A stretch of DNA of 64,000 nucleotides from contig JAITUU010000040.1 of NCBI GenBank assembly GCA_031286165.1, positions 19,584 through 83,583 on the forward strand, written 5' to 3'. Under the pieces are notes generated by a model. The model saw only the letters and a program-made list of their open reading frames with translations, was not told the origin of the DNA and searched no databases. The stretch is from Bacteroidales bacterium (GTDB taxonomy: Bacteria > Bacteroidota > Bacteroidia > Bacteroidales > UBA1715). Shown piece by piece: positions 1-7,932 of the stretch; within the stretch, counting starts at the first letter, position 1; each line of letters starts with the position of its first letter. The translations under genes were made by a program, and so were the position numbers.

Positions 1-656
1 AGCGACACTTTATCGCCCACTTTTCCGGTTACGCTCATTTGAATTTTATTATTAAAATCAAAAAGCAACGACCGCTGCTGACTACGCGAAAAACGCGGAT
101 TTTGATTGTTCAAATATTTGAAACCCAAACTCACTTCGGCTGCGCCCTGTACTTTTATGTCTAATTGATTTTCATCGAAAAAGCCTACGCCATCGCCATC
201 GAAATCCAAATTTGGCGCATACACCGAAGAACCATCGCCTGCCGTGCGTGCTTCCTGCGCTCGCGTTTGCCAATAGTCGGCACGGCGTTCGGCACCCGAA
301 AAACGAAAAAATTCCTGCGGCGACATGGAAAATGGTGCGCCAATAGGCTCATTGCCCAGCATTTGTTGCAATTCATACTCGCCCGTTTCGGTATTAAATT
401 CCACTTGATAGGTCAAATCGGGAGAATCGTGTAAACGCAGCGGCGTGCGCGCATCTTGACCCACATTGTCCCACGCATTGGGGCTTTGCGGCGGTATAGG
501 AAAGGGTAAATCCAGCGTATCGGCAGAGGTAGTTTCAGTTTTTTCTTCGGCAAAAAGCAAATCGTAACCTGCTACAATGCTATTCGATGCAGACGCTATA
601 ACAATAGCCGCTCCGAGAGTGAGAAAAAACAAATATGTTCGTTTTACAAATTTCAC
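1..656 (-). CDS. sprA: SprA/Sov, T9SS outer-membrane translocon protein, N-terminal part
   Basis: This is the first 218 codons of a large gene that runs off the window start. SprA (Sov in Porphyromonas) forms the giant outer-membrane channel of the type IX secretion system. The product opens with a signal peptide (MKFVKRTY, then a hydrophobic stretch to about residue 26). It then shows the family's N-terminal pattern: a proline-rich segment, a 'YELQQMLGNEPIG' strand, 'PFSMSPQEFFRF', a VKVQG-like repair strand and 'KIQMSVTGKVGDKVSL' at the window edge. The start is a GTG at 656. An in-frame stop, which is the ruvA stop, lies 27 nt upstream, and no ATG fits. It sits 27 bp downstream of ruvA on the same strand, a gene order that recurs in Bacteroidota. 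Several T9SS cargo genes occur later in the window. Confidence 0.88.
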   Translation of the reverse strand, partial: MKFVKRTYLFFLTLGAAIVIASASNSIVAGYDLLFAEEKTETTSADTLDLPFPIPPQSPNAWDNVGQDARTPLRLHDSPDLTYQVEFNTETGEYELQQMLGNEPIGAPFSMSPQEFFRFSGAERRADYWQTRAQEARTAGDGSSVYAPNLDFDGDGVGFFDENQLDIKVQGAAEVSLGFKYLNNQNPRFSRSQQRSLLFDFNNKIQMSVTGKVGDKVS

Positions 657-683
657 GTATTCTATTTCTGCGCAAAGTGTTAA

Positions 684-1265
684 TTACATGTGTTTTAGAG
701 CCTGTTTCACAATCTCTTCAACGCTTGCGTGTGGCATTGTTTTTATTATCGTTTGTATAACTTTATCGGCAGCAGTTTTTGCAAAACCTAACATAGTCAA
801 GGCTGATAACGCTTCATTTTGTATAATATTGCTTTGTAAAGGCATATTTTCATCAGAAACCGAAGATACTACAACTTTATCGCGCAAATCCACAATAATT
901 CGCTGTGCGGTTTTTGCGCCAATTCCTTTCACACTTTGAATTAACGCAACATTACCGCTTGCTATTGCCTGCGAAATTTCGGAATTTGAAAGTTTTGAAA
1001 GAATTACTCGTGCCGTGTTTGCCCCCACACCCGAAACCGATATGAGCAAGCGAAAGAGTGTGCGCTCCGCTTCCTGTGCAAATCCATAGAGTTCGTGCGC
1101 ATCTTCGCGTATAATTTCGTGCACAAGCACGATTGTGTGCTCGCCCTCGCGCAGTTGTTCGCACGTTTGCAGTGAAATATTTACAAAATAGCCAATGCCG
1201 GCGTTATCTATAATGGTGTAGGTTGGCGTGGTTTTGTGTACCTTCCCCGAAATATATTCTAACAT
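684..1265 (-). CDS. ruvA: Holliday junction branch migration protein RuvA
   Basis: The product is 193 residues, the usual length. RuvA binds four-way DNA junctions as a tetramer and targets the RuvB helicase during recombinational repair. The N-terminal OB-fold starts MLEYISGKV. The middle part holds the two helix-hairpin-helix motifs (LISVSGVGANTARVILS and IQSVKGIGAKTAQRIIVDL, about residues 73-120). A C-terminal UBA-like domain (EALSALTMLGF) follows and binds RuvB. A TACTTTTG promoter box lies 15 bp upstream of the ATG at 1280-1287, immediately preceded by a heptamer repeat array, so ruvA-sprA appears to form its own transcription unit. Confidence 0.96.
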   Translation of the reverse strand: MLEYISGKVHKTTPTYTIIDNAGIGYFVNISLQTCEQLREGEHTIVLVHEIIREDAHELYGFAQEAERTLFRLLISVSGVGANTARVILSKLSNSEISQAIASGNVALIQSVKGIGAKTAQRIIVDLRDKVVVSSVSDENMPLQSNIIQNEALSALTMLGFAKTAADKVIQTIIKTMPHASVEEIVKQALKHM

Positions 1266-1279
1266 ACAATTTTTGCCCC

Positions 1280-1287
1280 CAAAAGTA
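1280..1287 (-). promoter_or_regulatory. -7 promoter box for ruvA
   Basis: TACTTTTG fits the Bacteroidota TAnnTTTG box and lies 15 bp before the ruvA ATG. A tandem heptamer array (1294-1330) occupies the -33 side. No clear TTG is seen at standard spacing. Confidence 0.6.
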
Positions 1288-1293
1288 CATAAT

Positions 1294-1330
1294 AATTGAG
1301 AATTGAAAGTTGAAAGTTGAAAATTATTTC
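1294..1330. repeat. Tandem heptamer array (TTGAAAG type)
   Basis: About four imperfect copies of a 7-bp unit (TTGAGAA, TTGAAAG, TTGAAAG, TTGAAAA) lie directly upstream of the ruvA -7 box. The same words recur upstream of leuS and pyrB. Confidence 0.8.
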
Positions 1331-1345
1331 AGAAAAGTATTATCG

Positions 1346-1364
1346 GCTTGTGTTGTACACAAGC
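1346..1364 (-). terminator. Hairpin just after the symporter stop codon
   Basis: An 8-bp perfect stem (GCTTGTGT/ACACAAGC) with a 3-nt loop begins 5 nt after the stop of the DAACS gene. It lacks a strong T-tract, so it may be a weak terminator or an mRNA-stabilising 3' end for the long minus-strand operon. Confidence 0.45.
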
Positions 1365-1368
1365 AACA

Positions 1369-2577
1369 CTACACATCTACCGTGAGTGTTTCGCCTTCGG
1401 ATTTTGCCACCATTACCGCCACGCAGGTATCGCCATACACATTTACGGCGGTGCGCATCATATCCAAAATTCTATCTACGCCTATTACTAAGCCTATGCC
1501 TTCGAGGGGCAAACCCACCACGTTTAAAATCAATGCCATCATAACCAACGCAGCCATAGGCACTGCTGCCGACCCAATGGCGCACAAAAGCGACACAAAG
1601 GCAACCACAATTTGCTGCACTATGGAAAGATGAATACCGTAGGCTTGTGCTATAAAAATTACTGCCACACATTCAAGCAATGCCGTACCATTCATATTGA
1701 TAGCGGCTCCGAGCGGCACGGTAAAATTAGTTACTCGCGGCGACACAGCGTCTTTGTGTTCCACCGCATGGAGTGTGAGTGGCAGCGTAGCCCCCGAAGA
1801 AGCGGTGGAAAATGCCGTTAGCAAGGGCGTTATCATATTTTTTAAATGCCGGAACGGGCGCACTTTGTAGAATCGCAACATGAGCGGCAGCCACACAAAG
1901 GCATGAATGAACAAACCGGCGGTAACAGTGAGTACATAAAGCAGCATAGTGTGAATAAGCGACCACACATTGCCCACGAGCGCAAACTGATGTGCCACAA
2001 TAGCAAAAATGCCGATGGGCGAAAATCGAATAACAATAGTGGTGAGTTTGAGCACAAGTTCCAAACCGCTTTCTATAAAATCACTCAATACAGTGCGCCC
2101 TTTTTCCGAAATTTTAGGAATAGTAATGCCGCACAAAAACGCCACCACAATAACAGGAATAGTATTATTCTGCGCAAAAGCGGCAAAAATATTTTTCGGA
2201 ATAAAATCGGTAATAATAGTGCGCACCGGCACGTTTTCGGCATTGAACGGTAATTCCGCTGGCGTGCTCACCTGTATATTTCCGCCCGGATTAATCCAAT
2301 TGACCAATACCAAACCGGTAACGATGGCTATAATCATGGTAATAACATACAACAGAAAGGTTTTTAGCCCCAAACGGCGCAAACTACCATCGCCCGACCG
2401 CTGCACGCCTATCAAACTATTGGTAATAGAAAAAAACATAATAGGCACTATGAGCATACACAGTGCATTAATAAAAAGCGTTCCCACCCAATCGTAGTAA
2501 GGAACGCTGTGGGGCAATACATAGCCCGCAGTAGCACCCGCAACAAGTGCTATAAAAATTTGCCAATGTAATTTCAT
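1369..2577 (-). CDS. Dicarboxylate/amino acid:cation symporter (DAACS family)
   Basis: This 402-residue inner-membrane secondary transporter imports acidic amino acids or C4-dicarboxylates with Na+ or H+. The GltPh-like fold is recognisable from MLIVPIMFFSITNSL in the N-terminal half, a serine-rich re-entrant loop (STASSGATLPLTL), the NMNGT motif in helix 7, and DRILDMMRTAVNVYGD in helix 8. The Arg in 'DMMRT' corresponds to the residue that binds side-chain carboxylates in Glt proteins, which favours Glu/Asp over neutral substrates. I start at the ATG at 2577. The reading frame extends 14 codons upstream to a TTG, but that stretch overlaps the small upstream ORF. It is the last gene of the putative operon, 31 bp behind the small ORF. 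Substrate is inferred, not proven. Confidence 0.88.
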   Translation of the reverse strand: MKLHWQIFIALVAGATAGYVLPHSVPYYDWVGTLFINALCMLIVPIMFFSITNSLIGVQRSGDGSLRRLGLKTFLLYVITMIIAIVTGLVLVNWINPGGNIQVSTPAELPFNAENVPVRTIITDFIPKNIFAAFAQNNTIPVIVVAFLCGITIPKISEKGRTVLSDFIESGLELVLKLTTIVIRFSPIGIFAIVAHQFALVGNVWSLIHTMLLYVLTVTAGLFIHAFVWLPLMLRFYKVRPFRHLKNMITPLLTAFSTASSGATLPLTLHAVEHKDAVSPRVTNFTVPLGAAINMNGTALLECVAVIFIAQAYGIHLSIVQQIVVAFVSLLCAIGSAAVPMAALVMMALILNVVGLPLEGIGLVIGVDRILDMMRTAVNVYGDTCVAVMVAKSEGETLTVDV

Positions 2578-2608
2578 CTCTTTTTTTTGGTTTTTGTTCG
2601 GTGCAAGG

Positions 2609-2773
2609 TTAGTAGCCAAGATACACTTGCCAAAATGGTATTTCTTCGGGTGTTTCGTTGATTACTTCCTCAGTCTGCGAGTAAAAATACTTCGTTATGC
2701 TTTGTGTCCACATATTCCGAACGTTTGATTTGATTGAAGTAAGGTCTTGAAGGTTTAATTTTAAAGTATTCAT
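2609..2773 (-). CDS. Small hypothetical protein (54 aa)
   Basis: An ATG-to-TAA frame of 54 codons lies between the threonine-synthase-like gene (35 bp upstream) and the symporter gene (31 bp downstream), in the same direction. The product begins MNTLKLNLQDLTSIKSN and ends PFWQVYLGY. It is rich in polar and aromatic residues, with no signal peptide or membrane segment. Tight, regular spacing to both neighbours and balanced codon use support a real gene. I do not recognise a family. It is short enough to be missed by a length-filtered gene finder. Confidence 0.55.
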   Translation of the reverse strand: MNTLKLNLQDLTSIKSNVRNMWTQSITKYFYSQTEEVINETPEEIPFWQVYLGY

Positions 2774-2808
2774 AGCGATTTGATAGTAAATTGATTAAAA
2801 ACTATTGA

Positions 2809-4017
2809 TTAAATAAAAAATTCGTTTATTTCTTCGTGGGGTGCTCGTATGTTGTCAAAATATTTGTAAGCACTTCCTGTGCTAAGCAGAAGCACCCGTT
2901 CGCCGTTTTGTATCCAGCCCGAAGCACTCAATTCTTTGTAAGCGTGCCACAGAGCAGCACCTTCGGGCGCAGGCAAAAATCCTTCGTGCGAAGAAAGTTC
3001 GTGCAATGCTGCCAAAATATGTGCATCGCTCACACTCACGGAATTTCCATTACTTTGGCGCAACACTTGCAAAATTACTTTATCGGCGTAGGGTTTTGGC
3101 ACACGCAGTCCGTTTGCCACAGTGAAACCGTTGTCTTTATATTCCGAACGCTCCGCTTTGTTTTGAAACGCAGTGTGTATGCCGTTGCAACTATCACTTT
3201 GCACAGCCACCATGCGCGGACGTTTGCTGCCTATCCAGCCCAATTTTTCCAATTCGCCGAAAGCTTTCCAAATTCCCACAATACCGGTGCCACCGCCGGT
3301 AGGGTAGAGAATTACATCGGGAAGTTCCCAATCGAGTTGTTCGGCAATTTCGTAGCCCATCGTTTTTTTTCCTTCCAAGCGAAAAGGCTCTTTCAGGGTA
3401 GAAACATCGAACCAAGCGCGTTCGGCAGCAAGCACGTTCACAAGTTTTCCGCAATCGGCTATATTGCCATCTATTTCTATCACCTCAGCACCCAAAAGCC
3501 GTGCTTCTATTTTGAAAGCATCGGGCGTTAATTTGGGCATATAAATATGCGCTTTCAGCCCGGCACGTGCAGAATACGCCGCAAGTGCACCACCGGCATT
3601 GCCGGCAGTGGGAGTTATACATTCCTTTACTCCCAATTCCTTTGCCTTCGATACCGCCAAAGCCATGCCGCGTGCCTTAAACGAACCCGTGGGATTAAAA
3701 GATTCGTCTTTCAAAAGCACCGTTTTTCCATTGGTGTATTGTGCAAGATTTTGTATGAGCACAATTGGAGTAAATCCTTCGCCAAGATTCACAATATGTT
3801 CTTCATTCAGAATTGGTAAAAATTCCTTGTATCGCCACAACGTGGCAGGACGATGTTTCAGTTCTTCTTTGGTGAGGGTATTTGCCGAAAAATTATAGTG
3901 CGCCGAAAGAATTGCCTTACAATCGGGATTTTCGCACAGAGTATGAATCGTGTGAATATCGTGCGATTTTCCACACTCCACACACTGCAAATCAGAATAC
4001 AAACTATTGGTAGTCAT
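2809..4017 (-). CDS. Threonine synthase-like PLP-dependent enzyme
   Basis: This 402-residue fold-type II PLP enzyme belongs to the threonine synthase group, which turns O-phosphohomoserine into threonine. The N-terminus carries a zinc-ribbon-like set of cysteines (C12, C15, C28, C33). The PLP lysine lies in GSFKARG (K114), and the glycine-rich phosphate loop reads PTGGGTG. I start at the ATG at 4017 (MTTNSLYSDLQC). A longer frame from 4056 begins inside a hairpin and adds 13 unlikely residues. There is no thrA or homoserine kinase gene nearby. It sits instead in a nutrient-uptake operon with a Cys/Met leader, so it may be a paralogue acting on another phosphorylated or sulfur-containing amino acid. 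Family is certain; substrate is open. Confidence 0.85.
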   Translation of the reverse strand: MTTNSLYSDLQCVECGKSHDIHTIHTLCENPDCKAILSAHYNFSANTLTKEELKHRPATLWRYKEFLPILNEEHIVNLGEGFTPIVLIQNLAQYTNGKTVLLKDESFNPTGSFKARGMALAVSKAKELGVKECITPTAGNAGGALAAYSARAGLKAHIYMPKLTPDAFKIEARLLGAEVIEIDGNIADCGKLVNVLAAERAWFDVSTLKEPFRLEGKKTMGYEIAEQLDWELPDVILYPTGGGTGIVGIWKAFGELEKLGWIGSKRPRMVAVQSDSCNGIHTAFQNKAERSEYKDNGFTVANGLRVPKPYADKVILQVLRQSNGNSVSVSDAHILAALHELSSHEGFLPAPEGAALWHAYKELSASGWIQNGERVLLLSTGSAYKYFDNIRAPHEEINEFFI

Positions 4018-4036
4018 TTGGTTAATTTGTTGAATA

Positions 4037-4076
4037 GTGGATACTTTCAAAAACAACTGTTTTCAAAAGTATCCAC
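4037..4076 (-). other. Intercistronic hairpin between M14 peptidase and PLP enzyme genes
   Basis: A perfect 11-bp stem (GTGGATACTTT/AAAGTATCCAC) encloses a second inner pairing (AAAACA/TGTTTT). It has no T-tract, so it is more likely an mRNA processing or stability element, or a partial attenuator, than a full terminator. It divides the operon into an uptake/peptidase part and a metabolic part. Confidence 0.6.
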
Positions 4077-4085
4077 TCATTGTTG

Positions 4086-6902
4086 TTATTGTATTGTTAC
4101 TTTTTGTGCGCCGCCGTAGTACAATCCATTGAAAAGGAATTTAAACGAAGCGTGCGGTTGAGCGCGGAAGGTAATTTCGGGGGCAAAAAGATACACGTGT
4201 CCGTTTCCCACATTGGCTTCGGCTATGGCAGTTGCTCCATTCAAGTACTGCTGACCCCATGCCCAACCACTGCGGAGCGGTGTTTCGGAATTATACCACG
4301 CTACTTGATTTACACCTTTTTGCGCAGCATCGCTCGCTAAGCGGAGTGCCGGACTATTGCTAAACACCACGTCCAAATCTTCGGTAATGCCGTAGGCAAG
4401 CGGTGTGGTATTGTTCACACGAACTTGTAGAATAGAACCGGGAATAAAGAATTTGTCGGTTTTAAACGCTTGTTCCGTGCCATCGGCTTGCACATCGGCA
4501 AGTGCGTTGGAAATAGGTAAATTGAGGTATCTGCCAAATTCCACCGAAGAACCGATTGCAAGCACCGTTCCGCCGTCTTCCACAAATTTTTGTAATTGCG
4601 GTGCGGTTTTGTCCCACGTAATTTTGCCCAACCAACTGCGGTATTGCTCCGGCACATCTTCGGGTTTAATTTCTCGTCCGCGACCGCTTTCAGCACCTTT
4701 GCGCGGGAATGCTCCCGAAGGAAGAATAATTACATCGTATTTTTCGCGTAAATTTCCGGCATCGAGCGTTTGCGGATACACCACTTCAAACGATGGAAAA
4801 TCGTATTGTTGCTCAAACATCCAGCGAATCCAACCCGAAGGCATAGAACCACCATATTGGTCGTACAGTGCCACACGCGGTGTACTTAATTTCAAAGCAT
4901 CGGATTTCACTTTTTGCGAAATTCCCTCAATATTTACTCCCGTAGCACTTGCTATGGTGGCAACGTTTCCGGCAGTTCCGGTTTTCGCGGGAATGTAAAT
5001 AGTACCCGCAGCATAGGTTTTTTTACCCACTTTGAGTGGATTTTGCAACCAATATACTTCTTCACCGGCAGCGAGCAAGCGGTTTGTAGCAGTAAAGGCA
5101 TCGTTCACCTCGTGGCTAATAAGATAGGCAGTAGCATTGGCAGGCGCAGTTACTTTTCCTGCCGGAGTAGGCACAAGTCCGTTGATTTTTTCAAAATTAC
5201 CCGGTACATCGTCTAAAATTCTATCGAACTGCACACCCATTTGAAAAGCGAGGGTGTAACCTGCCACGTCATACGGTGGTTTGGGAGGTCCGCCTTCATA
5301 TACAAAATCGTTCGGATGATCTTGCGGTTCAAACATATCGCGCAGGTGCGGACGAAATGCTTGTGCGGCTTTCACCACGTAGGAACCGGCAGGATAGGTT
5401 TTTCCATTCACGGTAAAATTCGCCGGTGCACGATGCACATCTACGCCGGCTTTGAGCAGAGCATTCACAAATTTTGTGGCAGTTAAAAAATCCGCTTGAT
5501 TGGCAGGAATAATATACACACGCGGGTCGCGATTTTCTTTGGTTTTCAATTTTGTGTACAGTTCCACAGGAATACCTCGTGTAAAATAATCGCCCAACAC
5601 CGGGTCGCTTGCCTCTTTTTGCGTAGCATGGTCTTTTTTGTACTGCGCATAGTCGGCTTTTAGTTTATCTATCCATTTTGGCGTAATAGTCCAATAATCC
5701 TCGCTTCCACGCTCTATGGAATTTTTTCCGGCACGATAAATTCGGTACAAAAACAGGTCTTTATTGCGAGCGGCAACGTCTAAAATTGCGCGGTCGGCAG
5801 AAATTATGTATTCTATACTTTGATGCAAATGCCACTGCTGCGGCGCACCTATGGGCAGTGGATTATTGCCGTTTGGCAATAGTTTATCGGGCACAAGGGG
5901 AAAATCCTGCGGTGTGGGGCTACCGTTGATTTCGGAAAGCAAACCGATTTGATTGTGAAACCCTACCGTAGTGCGGTCGCCACCATTGAACCATGTAGAA
6001 AATCCCGCTTCTTCGCGTTTCACGGCACCGCCTTTTCCTTCTTCAAGAAAACGATGATGCACCGCCGAACCCACCACATCTATACCAATAGGCACAAGAG
6101 GGTCTTGATTGTAATTGAAAGGGTCGCGAAAGGGAGCCATAAAAAGCACCGTGCCGGCAGGTCCGCTCTGATGCTGATTGTACATAATTTGCGGAATCCA
6201 ATCAATATACATTTGACGATTGATAATTTCTGTTTCTATTTGATTGGCTATGTAGGAATCGCGGTTATTGTCGTGTCCCACGTATTTTTGGTACAAGCGC
6301 GGAATATTCTGATTGCGTTTTTTGGGGTCGCTTTCCTGCATATACCAGTTCGACACCAAATCCATACCATCGGGATTGGCAAGCACAAGGAGTGTAATCA
6401 CGTTATCTAAAATTCGTTGTGTTTCGGCATCGTTGCGAGCAAGGAGGTCGTATGCTTGCACAAAAAGAGCCTGCGCGTTCACGCTTTCGGTAGCGTGCAA
6501 TCCTCCGTCTATCCACACTATGGCTTTACCTTCGTTGGCAAGTGCGTGTGCTTGTTCATCGGTCAAACCTTCGGCTTTTGCAAGTTTTACCGAAATTTGA
6601 CGATATTTTTCCACATTTTTCAAATTTTCAGGAGAAGAAATCACTGCCAATTTGAAAGGGCGTCCTTCGGGAGTAGTACCTACCGTAAGAATTTTGATGC
6701 GGTCAGACGATTTTTCGAGTTGTCCGAAATATGAAAGCAACTGTTGATAATTGGCAAGAAAATAATCGTCTCCTACGGTGTATTGCCCAAACACCGGTTT
6801 TGGAATTGCAGCCGAACCACCATCGTAGAGTTTGTTTTGCTGCGCACTTACAGCTCCCCAAAGGGACAAGGCAGTGAGTGCGGTCATAATTGTTCGTTTC
6901 AT
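4086..6902 (-). CDS. Secreted M14-family zinc carboxypeptidase
   Basis: The 938-residue product has a signal peptide (cleavage near residue 20, VSAQQ). A peptidase M14 domain follows at about residues 40-400. Zinc ligands are visible in GGLHATES (H136 and E139) and probably in the later NQHQSG. A catalytic glutamate is likely in LLSEINGSPTP. The remaining 500 or so residues include a glutamine-amidotransferase-like segment (YDVIILPSGAFP ... GGTVLAIGSS), as in other large M14 proteins of Bacteroidota. It would act in the periplasm or outside the cell, trimming peptides or isopeptides. It lies 72 bp downstream of the S51-like gene on the same strand, so both peptidases probably share a substrate class. 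Confidence 0.87.
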   Translation of the reverse strand: MKRTIMTALTALSLWGAVSAQQNKLYDGGSAAIPKPVFGQYTVGDDYFLANYQQLLSYFGQLEKSSDRIKILTVGTTPEGRPFKLAVISSPENLKNVEKYRQISVKLAKAEGLTDEQAHALANEGKAIVWIDGGLHATESVNAQALFVQAYDLLARNDAETQRILDNVITLLVLANPDGMDLVSNWYMQESDPKKRNQNIPRLYQKYVGHDNNRDSYIANQIETEIINRQMYIDWIPQIMYNQHQSGPAGTVLFMAPFRDPFNYNQDPLVPIGIDVVGSAVHHRFLEEGKGGAVKREEAGFSTWFNGGDRTTVGFHNQIGLLSEINGSPTPQDFPLVPDKLLPNGNNPLPIGAPQQWHLHQSIEYIISADRAILDVAARNKDLFLYRIYRAGKNSIERGSEDYWTITPKWIDKLKADYAQYKKDHATQKEASDPVLGDYFTRGIPVELYTKLKTKENRDPRVYIIPANQADFLTATKFVNALLKAGVDVHRAPANFTVNGKTYPAGSYVVKAAQAFRPHLRDMFEPQDHPNDFVYEGGPPKPPYDVAGYTLAFQMGVQFDRILDDVPGNFEKINGLVPTPAGKVTAPANATAYLISHEVNDAFTATNRLLAAGEEVYWLQNPLKVGKKTYAAGTIYIPAKTGTAGNVATIASATGVNIEGISQKVKSDALKLSTPRVALYDQYGGSMPSGWIRWMFEQQYDFPSFEVVYPQTLDAGNLREKYDVIILPSGAFPRKGAESGRGREIKPEDVPEQYRSWLGKITWDKTAPQLQKFVEDGGTVLAIGSSVEFGRYLNLPISNALADVQADGTEQAFKTDKFFIPGSILQVRVNNTTPLAYGITEDLDVVFSNSPALRLASDAAQKGVNQVAWYNSETPLRSGWAWGQQYLNGATAIAEANVGNGHVYLFAPEITFRAQPHASFKFLFNGLYYGGAQKVTIQ

Positions 6903-6974
6903 TTGTTTTGTTTTTTGATAGCCCCTCCCCAGCCTGCCCCATAAGGGAAGGCAAAGAAAAGGCGAGATTATTAT

Positions 6975-7898
6975 TTAATTAATTCGTTTTTTTGTAGTTT
7001 TTCCTTTTGCAGTTTGCACCTGCGGCACACTATTGTCGGCAGGTACAGGTTGTGGAGGACGTTGCGGACGCACTACTTGGTGATTTTTCAAATCGTATTT
7101 GTCGCCTTTGCGTAAAAACACAAAATTCTCTTGGTCGGCACTGTGAAATGCAGCGTAGGATTCACCGATTACTTCCACATTGTCGCCTTGCACTACCACA
7201 GCCGTAGATTCGTCTATGCCAATGCCTATAAATTGCGGTGCTATGCGAATAAAAGCGGCGAGGTCGTTGTGGCGATTGCGCACAAGTATATGTTGGTCTA
7301 TGGCAGAATTGCGCAAAAATCCCAAACCTTGCGTATGGTCGCCTATAAGCACTTCGTAGCCCGAAGTATCGCCTCGCCAAAGGAAAGAACCTTGTATGCT
7401 GGCACCGGCAGAACTTCCCGAAATTACGCCTCCGCGACCAAGCACGTTCCAAAATTCGGTATGCGCCAGTGTGTTGAGGTATATATCGGAAATGTGCCAC
7501 TGCCTGCCGCCCACAAAAAACACTGCGGTTGCTTTGCGCAATTCCACGAGTTTATCGGGATTATTGGCATCGGCTATACTTTGCAAGTTCAATCCGCTCA
7601 CACGCTCCGCACTAGCTATGCGAGTGCGCAGGTCTTCTATCAATTTTGCCGAAGCATTTGCAGAAGTATCACCCGAAGCGTTGGACACTACCACTATACG
7701 CACTGCATCTTTGCCGCCGCCGAGTTCAAAAATTTTATCCCAAATTTCATCGGTTTGCTTGCCGCCGCCCACTATTACGAGCGAACCTTTTTCGGGTCCG
7801 TGCCGCGTGGTGGAAGGATTGATTACAATAGGATTTTGTGCTATCGCCCACAAAGTAGCCGAGAATGCTATAAATAACGTTGTTAGTATTTTTTTCAT
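6975..7898 (-). CDS. Secreted cyanophycinase-like S51 peptidase
   Basis: The product is 307 residues with a signal peptide (cleavage near AIAQ, residue 21). Peptidase family S51 includes cyanophycinase and dipeptidase E, which cut after Asp residues or in beta-aspartyl linkages. The nucleophile motif is GSSAGA (Ser163), preceded by the Rossmann-like strand SLVIVGGGKQTDEIW and FFVGGRQWHI. The C-terminus is a proline-rich, basic tail (PQRPPQPVP ... KGKTTKKRIN). True cyanophycin use is unlikely to be the point here: there is no cyanophycin synthetase, and the neighbours are SusCD and an M14 peptidase. I infer isopeptide or acidic-peptide hydrolysis. Confidence 0.85.
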   Translation of the reverse strand: MKKILTTLFIAFSATLWAIAQNPIVINPSTTRHGPEKGSLVIVGGGKQTDEIWDKIFELGGGKDAVRIVVVSNASGDTSANASAKLIEDLRTRIASAERVSGLNLQSIADANNPDKLVELRKATAVFFVGGRQWHISDIYLNTLAHTEFWNVLGRGGVISGSSAGASIQGSFLWRGDTSGYEVLIGDHTQGLGFLRNSAIDQHILVRNRHNDLAAFIRIAPQFIGIGIDESTAVVVQGDNVEVIGESYAAFHSADQENFVFLRKGDKYDLKNHQVVRPQRPPQPVPADNSVPQVQTAKGKTTKKRIN

Positions 7899-7932
7899 GA
7901 TTCTGATTTTTTTAAATTATTATTTGTGTTTG

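Noticed and set aside
6975..7898. Cyanophycin degradation as the function of the S51-like gene
   Set aside because: No cyanophycin synthetase or aspartyl-arginine dipeptidase is present, the protein is exported, and its operon partners point to uptake of external peptides.
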